This document shows positions 1-7,389 of a DNA stretch of 33,672 bases, piece by piece. The DNA is taken from contig NZ_JANFNY010000058.1 in the NCBI RefSeq assembly GCF_024437745.1, positions 1 through 33,672 of the forward strand, in the 5' to 3' direction. The notes beneath the pieces are model-generated. The model saw nothing but the letters and a program-made list of their open reading frames with translations, was not told the origin of the DNA and did no database searches. The translations under genes and the position numbers were made by a program. The first letter of the stretch is position 1. Every line of letters starts with the position of its first letter. Origin of the DNA: Roseomonas sp. GC11 (GTDB lineage: Bacteria; Pseudomonadota; Alphaproteobacteria; Acetobacterales; Acetobacteraceae).

Positions 1-1
1 G

Positions 2-67
2 AAGACCGCCCGATCATTCCTCGGCATCCTCTGCCTCGCAGCCACCGCAGACTGGATCAAGCTCTAA
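2..67 (+). mobile_element. C-terminal end of an IS5-type transposase (cut by window edge)
   Basis: The frame from base 2 reads KTARSFLGILCLAATADWIKL followed by TAA. This resembles the usual last residues of IS5-family DDE transposases, which end in a basic-aromatic stretch followed by a hydrophobic LAAT-W tail. Only the last 21 codons lie in the window, so it cannot be judged whether the element is intact. I could not identify the terminal inverted repeat with confidence. The next 20-45 bases already belong to a dispersed terminator-like repeat. Confidence 0.6.
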
Positions 68-89
68 CAGGCCTTAGTCAGGAAGAAGT

Positions 90-113
90 CTTCTTTTTCT
101 GAAGAAAAAGAAG
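90..113. terminator. T-rich/A-rich hairpin, probable bidirectional terminator (repeat module C)
   Basis: CTTCTTTTTC, loop TGAA, GAAAAAGAAG form a perfect 10-bp stem, followed by GCAAAAAGACTT. The same hairpin with the same flank occurs in inverted orientation at 13663-13686. It lies between the IS transposase end and the 3' end of parE, where it could stop transcription arriving from either side. Confidence 0.65.
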
Positions 114-126
114 CAAAAAGACTTTG

Positions 127-468
127 TCAGGGGGCGTTGTCCTGCGGCGCCCCGCCTTGCATCCGCGCCGGAATGTCGCGCTTCATGTGCAGGACGCGCC
201 AGACATCGATGTGGTCGGGGTGCTCGACATAAAAGACCAGGTAGGGGTAGCGGGGCAGGGGGCGGCTGCGCAGGCCGGGCAGCGAAAGCTCATGGGCGTA
301 GCGCGGCGAGCCGGTGGCCGGGCGCCGCGCGATGGCGCGGTAGGCGGCCTGCAGCGCATCGACGAAGCCCATCGCCACCCGGGCGCCGGCGGTTTCCAGG
401 TAATGGTCCACCGCCGCCTCGGCATCCTCGCGGGCCAGGGCGCGGGGCAGGACGGGTTTGCCGCTCAC
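127..468 (-). CDS. parE: ParE-family toxin of a type II toxin-antitoxin pair
   Basis: The 113-residue protein has the ParE/RelE fold pattern: an N-terminal ARED-A--AVDHYLE helix, a central helix (about residues 30-50), then the strand-rich C-terminal half with LPRYPYLVFYVEHPDHIDVWRVLHMKRDI. ParE proteins poison DNA gyrase in characterised members and are neutralised by the cognate ParD; this is family knowledge and was not tested here. The length is close to the usual 95-105 residues, with a short C-terminal tail. Its ATG overlaps the stop codon of the upstream antitoxin (ATGA), the classical arrangement for coupled translation. Confidence 0.85.
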   Translation of the reverse strand: MSGKPVLPRALAREDAEAAVDHYLETAGARVAMGFVDALQAAYRAIARRPATGSPRYAHELSLPGLRSRPLPRYPYLVFYVEHPDHIDVWRVLHMKRDIPARMQGGAPQDNAP

Positions 469-695
469 CCGGCCTTGGCGCGGGCGCGCAGGGCGTCGAA
501 ATAGGCGTCATCCACCGCGGCGGTGGAGGGGGAGGCGGCGCCCTCCAGCAGCAGGCGGCGCAGCCGCTGGCGGTCCTGGTCCGCGCGGATCAGCTCGCGC
601 ACATATTCGCTGCTGGTGCCGTAGCCGCGCCCGGCCACCTGCTCATCTACGAAGGATTTCAGCGCGTCGGGGAGGGAGATGTTCATCGTGCCCAT
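465..695 (-). CDS. parD: ParD-family antitoxin (ribbon-helix-helix)
   Basis: This 76-residue protein starts MGTMNISLPDALKSFVDEQV and continues GRGYGTSSEYVRELIRADQ, a typical ParD/CopG ribbon-helix-helix DNA-binding domain (about residues 1-45). The more variable acidic C-terminal tail would wrap the toxin. The start at 695 is chosen because ParD proteins usually begin with two or three residues before the MN-SLP strand; the second Met at 686 is possible. Neither start has a good Shine-Dalgarno sequence. A candidate promoter (TTGCCA at 726-731 and TATCCT at 702-707 on the minus strand, 18-nt spacer) would place transcription start almost at the ATG. The pair would be expected to repress its own promoter. 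Confidence 0.85.
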   Translation of the reverse strand: MGTMNISLPDALKSFVDEQVAGRGYGTSSEYVRELIRADQDRQRLRRLLLEGAASPSTAAVDDAYFDALRARAKAG

Positions 696-816
696 GCCGG
701 CAGGATAGGCCATCCTGGCAAAAATTGGCAAGGACAAGCGGTGGGGCGCGGCCGCTTGACAGGGCCGCGCCGGCGGTGCGCCATGCCGCGCAGGATCCTG
801 GGAGAGAAACGCCGCC

Positions 817-1719
817 ATGACCCACCCCGCCCCGCCGCCGCGCTGGCGCTCGCTGCTCTTCGTGCCCGCGCATGTGGAGCGCTTCCTGGCCCGGGCCCAT
901 GAGCGCGGCGCGGATGGCATCATCCTCGACCTGGAGGATGCCGTGCCCGCCGGGGAGAAGCCCGCCGCCCGCGCGGCCCTGGCCGGGCGGATCGCCGCCC
1001 TGGCGGTGCGCGGCCCGGCGGTGCTGGTGCGGGTGAATGCCGGGCTGCGCGCCCTGGCGGCGGATCTGGAGGCAGCGGTCTGGCCCGGCCTGTCCGGCCT
1101 CGTGCTGCCGAAGGTGGAGGAGCCGGCCCTGGTGCGCGCCACCTCCGCCGCCGTGGCCGAGCTGGAGCAGGAGCGTGGCATGGCCCCTGGCACGGTGCGG
1201 CTGCTGCTCCAGGTGGAGTCCCCCGCCGCGCTGTTCCAGCTTCCCGCCATCGCGGCGGCGGACCCGCGCAGCGTGGCGATGACCCTGGGGCCGGAAGATT
1301 TCTGTGCCGCGCTGGGCGCCGTGCCCGGCCCGGCCTCCCTGCTGGCGCCCAACCTGGCGGTGCTGATGGCGGCACGGGCGGCGGGGCTTCTGCCGCTGGG
1401 CTTTGTCGGCAGCATCGGCCAGTTCCAGGACCTCGACGCTTTCCGCGCCACCATCGCCGAGGCGCGCCGCCTGGGCTTCCGGGGCGCGCTGGCGGTGCAT
1501 CCGGCGCAGGTGGGCATCATGAACGAGGTCTTCGCCCCCGAGGCCGCCGAAATCGCCTGGGCCCGCCGGGTGGTGGAGGGTGATGCCCAGGCCCGCGCCG
1601 AAGGCCGGGGGGCCTTCCAGCTCGATGGCCGGATGGTGGACCCGCCGGTGGTGCGCAGGGCGGAGGAAATCCTGGCTTTGGGAGATTTCTGTCCGTCTGG
1701 CGTCCCGCCTCAGCCCTGA
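817..1719 (+). CDS. HpcH/HpaI aldolase/citrate lyase (CitE-like) family protein
   Basis: The 300-residue protein is a CitE-like TIM barrel. Visible landmarks are RSLLFVPAH at the N-terminus, the metal-site segment ILDLEDAV (about residues 35-41), RVNA (substrate Arg region, about 70), LLLQVESPAALF (metal-binding Glu, about 130), GPEDF and the late motif AVHPAQVGIMNEVF. Relatives cleave or form malyl-CoA, methylmalyl-CoA or citramalyl-CoA using Mg2+. The substrate here cannot be read from sequence. GGGAGAG lies about 10 bases before the ATG. The last eight or nine codons and the stop lie inside a dispersed palindromic repeat, so the C-terminal PSGVPPQP tail is repeat-encoded. It lies upstream of a liv operon and in the same neighbourhood as a class III CoA-transferase and an acyl-CoA dehydrogenase, which fits CoA-ester catabolism. 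Confidence 0.85.
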   Translation: MTHPAPPPRWRSLLFVPAHVERFLARAHERGADGIILDLEDAVPAGEKPAARAALAGRIAALAVRGPAVLVRVNAGLRALAADLEAAVWPGLSGLVLPKVEEPALVRATSAAVAELEQERGMAPGTVRLLLQVESPAALFQLPAIAAADPRSVAMTLGPEDFCAALGAVPGPASLLAPNLAVLMAARAAGLLPLGFVGSIGQFQDLDAFRATIAEARRLGFRGALAVHPAQVGIMNEVFAPEAAEIAWARRVVEGDAQARAEGRGAFQLDGRMVDPPVVRRAEEILALGDFCPSGVPPQP

Positions 1720-1780
1720 GGCGGGACGCCAAGCTGAGAAAAGTTTTTTGGTTCTTTTTTCCAAAAAAGAACGCTTTCCC
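1695..1780. repeat. Dispersed hairpin repeat, modules B and A; terminator-like
   Basis: Module B is a palindrome: GGCGTCCCGCCTCAG (1699-1713) pairs with CTGAGGCGGGACGCC (1716-1730), a 15-bp stem. Module A follows: GTTCTTTTTT (1751-1760) pairs with AAAAAAGAAC (1763-1772), flanked by AGTTTTTTG and GCTTTCCC. The whole block is repeated, inverted, at 13561-13640. The T-rich hairpin fits a rho-independent terminator for the lyase gene. From here to the livH start at 1916 I see no gene. A TTGACG hexamer at 1798-1803 is a possible livH -35 box but has no good -10 partner. Confidence 0.8.
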
Positions 1781-1915
1781 TATCCTTTCCGGTTCGATTG
1801 ACGCCCCCCGATCCCGCGTGAAACACTCCCCGTAACGAACAGAAGACGCAAAGGGGGAGTGGATGAAGTCCAGGAGGGGCCAGGGTGCCCTGATTCCGGC
1901 CGTGGAGGCGCGGCC

Positions 1916-2851
1916 ATGACGGGCTGGTTCTCCGAGAACGGCCTGCTGCTGGGGCTGGCCCTGCTGGATGGCTTGGCCTCCGCCGCCGCGATCTTCATGG
2001 TCGCGGTCGGGCTGAACCTCGTCTTCGGCGTGCTGCGCATCCTGAATGTCGCGCATGGCAGCCTCTATGCCATTGGCGGCTATGGCGCGGCCTCTCTGGC
2101 GGCGGCGATGGCGGCGATGGGGCTGCCGGGCTGGCTCTCGCTGCCGGCGCTGGTGGTGGCGGCGGCGCTGGCCGGCGTGCTGCTCGGCCCGCTGATCGAG
2201 CGCCTGCTGCTGCGCCGGGTGGAGGGGCAGGAGCCTGTCCTCCAGCTTCTCGTCACCTTCGCCCTCTTCATGATCCTGGAGGATGTGCAGAAGCTCCTCT
2301 GGGGCGTGCAGCCGGTGTCCAACGACGCGGCGATGCGCCTGCTCGGCACGGTGGACGTGCCCTTCGGCCAGGATGTCATCCCCTATACCGCCTACCAGCT
2401 TTTCGTCCTGCCGGGTGTGGCGGTGGCCACGCTGCTGGGGCTGGCCTGGTTCACCCGCCGCACGCTGGCCGGGCGCATCATCGTCGCCGTGACGGAGGAC
2501 CGCGAGGCCGCGGCCTCCCAGGGCATCGATTCATCGAAGGTGATGATGCTCACCTTCACCGCCGGCGCGGCGCTGGCGGCGCTGGGCGGTGCGCTGGCCT
2601 CGCCGGTCAGCGCCATGGTGCCGGGGGTGGGGGCCTCGACCATCGTGCTGTCCTTCGCCGTGGTGGCGACGGCGGGGCTCGGCCAGGTCGAGGGCGCGGC
2701 GCTGGCGGCGCTGCTGATCGGCCTCGGCCGTTCCATCGCCGTCTATTTCGAGCCGGAACTGGAAGTGGTGGTGCCCTACCTCATCATGGTGGCGGTGCTG
2801 CTGGTGCGGCCGCAGGGCCTGTTCGGCGTGCCGGAGACGCGGCGGATATGA
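1916..2851 (+). CDS. livH: Branched-chain amino acid-type ABC transporter permease LivH
   Basis: This 311-residue integral membrane protein carries the LivH hallmark segment GLNLVFGVLRILNVAHGSLYAIGGY in its first third. It has several further hydrophobic segments and the late GLGQVEGAALAALLIGLGRS stretch. It forms half of the membrane channel of a HAAT-family importer. The start at 1916 is preferred because GGAGG lies 8 bases upstream. An in-frame GTG at 1859 would add 19 hydrophilic residues without a well-placed ribosome site. Its stop overlaps the livM start (ATGA), and the operon order is livH-livM-livG-livF. No binding protein lies inside the operon; the nearest is at 7390. The substrate is unknown, since Liv-type systems also carry amides, urea and carboxylic acids. 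Confidence 0.9.
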   Translation: MTGWFSENGLLLGLALLDGLASAAAIFMVAVGLNLVFGVLRILNVAHGSLYAIGGYGAASLAAAMAAMGLPGWLSLPALVVAAALAGVLLGPLIERLLLRRVEGQEPVLQLLVTFALFMILEDVQKLLWGVQPVSNDAAMRLLGTVDVPFGQDVIPYTAYQLFVLPGVAVATLLGLAWFTRRTLAGRIIVAVTEDREAAASQGIDSSKVMMLTFTAGAALAALGGALASPVSAMVPGVGASTIVLSFAVVATAGLGQVEGAALAALLIGLGRSIAVYFEPELEVVVPYLIMVAVLLVRPQGLFGVPETRRI

Positions 2852-3813
2852 GCGCGCGCAACGAATTCCTCCTCGGCCTGCTGGGCGCCGCGCTGCTGGT
2901 GCTGCTGGCCCTCTCGGCGCCCTGGCTGCGCTTCGTGCTGACGGTGGCGCTGGCCAAGGGGCTGGCGGTGCTGGGCATCCTGCTGCTGCTGCGGGCCGGG
3001 CAGGTCAGCTTCGGCCATGCGCTCTTCGTCGCGCTGGCCGCCTATGCCGCCGCCTTCCTGGCGCCGCTGCTGCCCGAGGTCGCGCTGCTGCTGCCCGCCG
3101 CCGCGCTGGTCGCGGCGCTGGGCGGGCTGGTGGCCGGCCTCTTCGTCATGCGCTACCGGGACATCTTCTTCGGCATGCTGAACCTCGCCCTCAGCATGGT
3201 CTTCTACTCGCTGCTGGAGAAGCTCTATGGCCTGACCCATGGCACGGATGGCATCCGCCTGCCGCTGCCGCGCGTGCTGGGCCTGACGCTGGAGGGCGCG
3301 GCCTATGAGTGGGTGCTCTTCGCCCTGGCGCTGTCCTTCGCCTTCGGCTTCGCCGCGCTGGTGCGGCTGTGGCTGGCGGCGCCGCTCGGGCAGGCGCTCT
3401 CCGGCATCAAGACGCGGGAGGCGCGGCTCGAGTTCATGGGCGTGCCGGCGCGGCGCGTGCTGCTCGCGGCCTATATCCTCTCGGCGCTGATGGCGGGGTG
3501 CGGCGGCGCGCTGGTGGCGCTCACCAGCCGCCACGTCACCCCGGCCCTGGCCTATTGGACGGCCTCGGGCGAGCTGGTCTTCATCGCCATCCTGGGCGGG
3601 GCGGGCAGCGTGCTGGGCGCTTTCCTTGGCGCTGTCGTCTATGAGCTGACGCGCGTCTATGCCGCGGCGACCATCGCCGATGCGTGGCAGCTGATCCTCG
3701 GCACGGTGCTGCTGCTGGTCATCCTCTTCGCGCCCGGCGGGCTGGTGGGGATGCTGCGCGGCCTGCTGCATCGCCGCCCCACCCCCGCCAAGGCCGGGGA
3801 GCGCCCGGCATGA
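2848..3813 (+). CDS. livM: Branched-chain amino acid-type ABC transporter permease LivM
   Basis: This 321-residue membrane protein has LivM features: LLLRAGQVSFGHALFVALAAYAAA near residues 50-70, MRYRDIFFGMLNLALSMVFYSLLEKLYGLTHGTDG in the middle, and GGAGSVLGAFLGAVVYELTR near the C-terminus. The IKTREARLEFMGVPARRVLLAAY segment (about residues 188-210) is the cytoplasmic coupling loop that contacts the ATPases. It overlaps livH by four bases and livG by four bases, so translation is probably coupled along the operon. Confidence 0.9.
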   Translation: MSARNEFLLGLLGAALLVLLALSAPWLRFVLTVALAKGLAVLGILLLLRAGQVSFGHALFVALAAYAAAFLAPLLPEVALLLPAAALVAALGGLVAGLFVMRYRDIFFGMLNLALSMVFYSLLEKLYGLTHGTDGIRLPLPRVLGLTLEGAAYEWVLFALALSFAFGFAALVRLWLAAPLGQALSGIKTREARLEFMGVPARRVLLAAYILSALMAGCGGALVALTSRHVTPALAYWTASGELVFIAILGGAGSVLGAFLGAVVYELTRVYAAATIADAWQLILGTVLLLVILFAPGGLVGMLRGLLHRRPTPAKAGERPA

Positions 3814-4580
3814 GCGCGCTGCTCTCCGCCCGTGGCCTGCGCCTCGCCTTCGGTGGCGTGCGCGCCGCCGATGGCATCGACCTCGACGTGATGGAACGCG
3901 AGTTCCTGGCGATCATCGGCCCGAATGGCGCGGGCAAGACCACCTTCATCAACATGACCACCGGCCATCTGCGGCCCCAGGCCGGCTCCATCACCTATCG
4001 CGGGGTGGAGCTGCTGGGCCGCAAGCCGCGCGACATCGTGCGCATGGGCGTGGCGCGATCCTTCCAGCTGCCGCAGCTCTTCACCGAGCACACGGTGCTG
4101 GAGAACGCCACCCTGGCCATTGCCGCGCGGGAAGGCGGCTGGGCCTCGCTGCGCCCGCTGCTGCGCCCCGCCTGGCGGGAGGAGGCGGCGGAGCTTCTGG
4201 GCCGCTTTGGCCTGGCCTCCGCCCTGCACCGGCGCGCCGATGCGCTGAACGAGGGCACGCGCAAGCTGGCCGACATCGCCATGGCCGTGGCGCTGCGCCC
4301 GCGCCTGCTGCTGATGGACGAGCCGACCAGCGGCGTCGCCGCCGCCGACAAGATGGCGGTGGTGGAGACGCTGGCCCGTGTGCTGCGCGATGAGGGCGTC
4401 ACCGCCGTCTTTGTCGAGCACGACATGGATGTGGTGGCGCGCATCGCCGACCGCGTGGCGGTGTGGGGCCAGGGGAAGATCGCCGCGCTGGGGCCGCCGC
4501 GGCAGATTCTCTCCGACCCCATCGTGCTGCGCGACGTGATCGGTATTCCGGTGGGGGAGGCGGCGGATGCTGTGCCTTGA
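3810..4580 (+). CDS. livG: Branched-chain amino acid-type ABC transporter ATPase LivG
   Basis: The 256-residue ATPase has Walker A GPNGAGKTT (about residues 37-45), the Q-loop region FQLPQLF, a signature-type helix LNEGTRKLADIAMAVAL in place of a plain LSGGQ, Walker B LLLMDEPTSGV and the switch histidine in VEHDMDVV. The altered signature is common in LivG-type proteins. The ATG at 3810 overlaps the livM stop. The 3' end overlaps the start of livF by 14 bases. It would pair with LivF at the cytoplasmic face of LivHM. Confidence 0.9.
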   Translation: MSALLSARGLRLAFGGVRAADGIDLDVMEREFLAIIGPNGAGKTTFINMTTGHLRPQAGSITYRGVELLGRKPRDIVRMGVARSFQLPQLFTEHTVLENATLAIAAREGGWASLRPLLRPAWREEAAELLGRFGLASALHRRADALNEGTRKLADIAMAVALRPRLLLMDEPTSGVAAADKMAVVETLARVLRDEGVTAVFVEHDMDVVARIADRVAVWGQGKIAALGPPRQILSDPIVLRDVIGIPVGEAADAVP

Positions 4581-5223
4581 GGGGGTTTCCGTCGAGATCG
4601 CCGGCGCGCCGGTGCTGCGCGGCGTTTCGCTGGATGTGCCGGCGGGCGGGCGTGTCGCGCTGATCGGCCGCAACGGTGCCGGCAAGACGACGACGCTGCG
4701 CGCCCTGATGGGCCTGCTGCCCACGCGCGCGGGGCGCCTGCGCATCGGCGGGGAGGAGGCCGGCAGCCTGCCGCCGCATGGCCGCGCCGCGCTCGGCATT
4801 GGCTATGCGCCGGAGGAGCGCAGGCTGTTCGGCCGCTTCACCGTGGCCGAGAATCTGCGCCTGCCGGCGGAGGTTCTCGGCCTGTCGCGGGCGGAGACGG
4901 CGCGGCGGCTGGAGGTGGTCTATGACCTGCTGCCCGAGTTGCGCGGCTTCGCGCCGCGCAAGGCCGCCGGGCTGTCGGGCGGGCAGGGGAAGATGGTGGC
5001 GCTCGGCCGCGCGCTGATGGTGGGGACGCGGGCGGTGCTGCTGGACGAGCCGTTCCAGGGCCTCGCCCCCGCCCTCGCGCTGCGCTACGCGGAGGCGCTG
5101 CGGCGGCTGCGCGATGCGCTGCCGGATGTCGCCATCCTCATCACCGAGAGCAGCCCGGAACTGCTGCGGCCGCTGGTGGATGCGACCTTCGTCATCGAGC
5201 GGGGGGAAATCGCGCGCGGCTGA
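4567..5223 (+). CDS. livF: Branched-chain amino acid-type ABC transporter ATPase LivF
   Basis: This 218-residue ATPase carries Walker A GRNGAGKTTT (about residues 34-43), GYAPEERRLFGRFTVAENL, signature LSGGQGKMVALGRAL, Walker B AVLLDEPFQGLAPALA and a late ITESSPELLRPLVD segment. In that segment the usual switch histidine appears to be replaced by Ser or Glu (ITESS, where most ABC ATPases have a His a few residues after Walker B). It is slightly shorter than the usual 230-240 residues, mainly at the C-terminus. It ends the operon and is followed by a cluster of hairpins. Confidence 0.88.
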   Translation: MLCLEGVSVEIAGAPVLRGVSLDVPAGGRVALIGRNGAGKTTTLRALMGLLPTRAGRLRIGGEEAGSLPPHGRAALGIGYAPEERRLFGRFTVAENLRLPAEVLGLSRAETARRLEVVYDLLPELRGFAPRKAAGLSGGQGKMVALGRALMVGTRAVLLDEPFQGLAPALALRYAEALRRLRDALPDVAILITESSPELLRPLVDATFVIERGEIARG

Positions 5224-5238
5224 GGCGCGCTTGCTGGA

Positions 5239-5389
5239 TTGAGGGGGCTTTGCCCCCTCAAACTCCCCCCTTCTTTCCCTTGGGCAGGGGACGGGGTCCC
5301 CTGCACCCGCCTTCCGTTGGGTTTCCAAAGGCCTCTGGTGGCTGCAAGGCGCTGCCTTGCAGGTCTGAGAGGGACAAAGCCCCTCTCAG
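5239..5389. repeat. Hairpin cluster downstream of livF; dispersed repeat family 2, terminator-like
   Basis: Three stems lie between the convergent livF and nitroreductase genes. TTGAGGGGGC/GCCCCCTCAA spans 5239-5261 with loop TTT. TGCAAGGC/GCCTTGCA spans 5343-5361. CTGAGAGGG/CCCTCTCAG spans 5365-5389. Between them lies GGGTTTCCAAAGGCCTC, which recurs inverted at 31433-31448. The first hairpin and the CAAACTCCC that follows recur at 31388-31420. I see no coding potential in 5224-5420. Confidence 0.7.
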
Positions 5390-5420
5390 GAGCAGGCTTC
5401 CAGTGTTGTCCTGTCGTCTC

Positions 5421-6278
5421 TCAGTTCAGCGGGAAGCCGAGGCGGCCGAGAATGGCGCGCAGCGCCTCGCGCCCATGCAGGGCGGAGAGGCGCCCCAGCC
5501 GCGCCACCACGCGTTCCGTCCAGCGATAGGGGCGGCTGTCCACCCGCGCGCTGAAGGCCAGGATCTGCTCGTCATAGGCGGCGATGCCGGCTTCTTCCGG
5601 CGCCGTGTCGTAGCGGCCCGCATGCAGCACCACGGATTGCGGCAGGCGCGGGCGGACCGTGCCCTCATGCCCTTCCGCCGCGTAGCCGACGCAGAGGCCG
5701 AACATCGCCGCGCTGCCCGGCGGCAGGGCGAGTTCCCGCGCCACGGCCTCCGGATTGTTGCGCAGCGCGCCGATATAGACGGTGGAGAGGCCGAGGGACT
5801 CCGCCGCCACCACGGCATTCTGCGCGGCGATGCCGCAATCGATCGCCGCCACCAGGAAGGTTTCCAGCAGCGGCTGCGCCGCCAGCTCCGTGCCGAGGCG
5901 CGCGGCCAGGCGGGCATGCCGCCCCTGGTCGGCGACGAAGACCAGCAGCAGCGGGCATTGCGTGATATGCGCCTGGCCATTGGCCACGGCCGCCATCCTA
6001 GCCCTGCTCCCGGCGTCGGTGACGGCCACCACGGACCAGCTTTGCATGTTGGACGACGTCGCCGCCGATTGCGCCGCCGCCACCAGCATCTCCAGCGTGC
6101 CGGCCGGCAGCGGATCGGGCCGGTAGCCGCGCACCGAGCGGTGCGAGAGCAGCAGCGCCAGCGTGTCGTTCCAGGGCAGATCAGACGGCAGGCCGTCCGG
6201 CAGGCCGGCGGCGGTGCCGTAGCGACCGGCCAGGGCGGCCTCGGCGGGGGAGGGGCGGCTGAGGGTCTCGGTGCTCAT
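5421..6278 (-). CDS. NADPH-dependent nitroreductase-family oxidoreductase (NfsA-like FMN protein)
   Basis: The protein of about 285 residues matches the FMN-dependent nitroreductase superfamily, NfsA/Frp branch. It has HRSVRGYRPDPLP (phosphate-binding Arg cluster, about residue 46), AAQSAATSSNMQSWSVVAV (FMN and substrate contacts, about 70-88), the helix DCGIAAQNAVVAAESLGLSTVYIGALRNNP and FGLCVGY. Relatives reduce nitroaromatics, quinones or flavin with NAD(P)H; the physiological substrate is not predictable. The Met at 6278 is preferred because AGG lies 9-10 bases upstream; a Met at 6287 would add three residues. It follows the LysR gene on the same strand at about 50 bases and may be co-transcribed with it. 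Confidence 0.85.
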   Translation of the reverse strand: MSTETLSRPSPAEAALAGRYGTAAGLPDGLPSDLPWNDTLALLLSHRSVRGYRPDPLPAGTLEMLVAAAQSAATSSNMQSWSVVAVTDAGSRARMAAVANGQAHITQCPLLLVFVADQGRHARLAARLGTELAAQPLLETFLVAAIDCGIAAQNAVVAAESLGLSTVYIGALRNNPEAVARELALPPGSAAMFGLCVGYAAEGHEGTVRPRLPQSVVLHAGRYDTAPEEAGIAAYDEQILAFSARVDSRPYRWTERVVARLGRLSALHGREALRAILGRLGFPLN

Positions 6279-6329
6279 GCGGGGCATCCTGTCGCGTTCG
6301 CGGCAGCGCAGCGCGGAAGGCCCCCCCTG

Positions 6330-7280
6330 TCAATGCCGGGCCGGCTGGGGGCGTGCCGGCTGGGGCCGCGCCAGGGCGGGTTCCGCCAGATCGGGGCGTG
6401 GGCGCGCCAGCACCAGCCGGACGAAACGCGCGGTGACCTCCTGCGCGGTTTCCGTCTGGTGGGCAAGGCTCAGCTCGGCACAGGGCGCCGGGCCTTCCAG
6501 GGGGCGGTAGGTGACGCCCTCCGCCAGCAATTGCCCCATCGAGGCGGGCACGATGGCAATGCCCAGGCCGCTCGCCACCAGCGTGACGGTGGAGGCCATC
6601 TGCGGCGCCTCCTGGCTGATGCGCGGGGTGAAGCCGGCCGCCTCGCAGCCGCTGACGATGGCGTCATAAAGCGCCCGCCCGTTGCGCCGCGGATAGAGCA
6701 GGAAGGCCTCGTCGCGCAGCGCCGCCATGGGCAGGCTGCGCCGCGCGGCCAGGGCGTGGCCGGCGGGCAGCGCCACCAGCATCGGCTCGCGCAGCAGCGG
6801 CGTGCAGGGCAGGGCGCCGCATTCCCCCGGCGCCGGGCGCAGGAAGGCGGCATCGAGCCGCCGCGTGCGGAAGCGCTCCAGCAGTTCCGTCGTATGCGCC
6901 TCCACCAGTTCGACCTGCACGCCGGGGAAGCTCTCGCGGTAGTCGCGGATGCTGGCGGTGACGAAGGGGTTGAAGGCGGCGGAGGCGGTGAAGCCCACCT
7001 GGAGCACGCCAAGCTCGCCGCGCGCCGCGCGCCCGGCATTGCGCATGGCGCGCTCGCTGCGCGCCAGGATGTCCTTCGCATCGTGCAGCAGCCGCTGCCC
7101 CGCCGCCGTCAGCGCCACGCCGCGCGGCAGCCGGGCGAAGAGCTGCGCGCCCACCTCCCGCTCCAGCTGCTGGATCTGCTGGCTGAGCGGCGGCTGGCCG
7201 ATCCCCAGCCGCCGCGCCGCCCGGGTGAAGCTCAGCTCCTCGGCGACGGCGACGAAGTAGCGGAATTGGCGAAGATCCAT
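6330..7280 (-). CDS. LysR-family transcriptional regulator
   Basis: The protein (316 residues from MDLRQFRYF) has the LysR winged-helix domain at residues 1-60, with SFTRAARRLGIGQPPLSQQIQQLEREVG as the helix-turn-helix, and a periplasmic-binding-like effector domain to about residue 295. The start at 7280 follows the family; a GTG at 7301 would add seven residues, and neither start has a clear Shine-Dalgarno sequence. The last residues ARPQPARPQPARH come from a short duplicated GGCTGGGGCCGCGCC-type sequence. It is divergent from the binding-protein/CoA-transferase/dehydrogenase genes that start at 7390, which are its likely targets by the usual LysR arrangement. The 109-bp intergenic region contains an AT-rich GATATATTGG stretch. 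Confidence 0.88.
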   Translation of the reverse strand: MDLRQFRYFVAVAEELSFTRAARRLGIGQPPLSQQIQQLEREVGAQLFARLPRGVALTAAGQRLLHDAKDILARSERAMRNAGRAARGELGVLQVGFTASAAFNPFVTASIRDYRESFPGVQVELVEAHTTELLERFRTRRLDAAFLRPAPGECGALPCTPLLREPMLVALPAGHALAARRSLPMAALRDEAFLLYPRRNGRALYDAIVSGCEAAGFTPRISQEAPQMASTVTLVASGLGIAIVPASMGQLLAEGVTYRPLEGPAPCAELSLAHQTETAQEVTARFVRLVLARPRPDLAEPALARPQPARPQPARH

Positions 7281-7389
7281 AGGGAAAACCCGAGAGGTCA
7301 CGGCAGCCCGATATATTGGACCTGAGGGCGGAACAATGTCACTCTGCCCCCCAGAGCCGCTGAAGTGGCCGAATCAGGAGGAACTGTTC

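Noticed and set aside
1859-1915. GTG 1859 as livH start
   Set aside because: The extra 19 residues are hydrophilic and unlike LivH N-termini, and the GGAGG at 1904-1908 fits the ATG at 1916 better.
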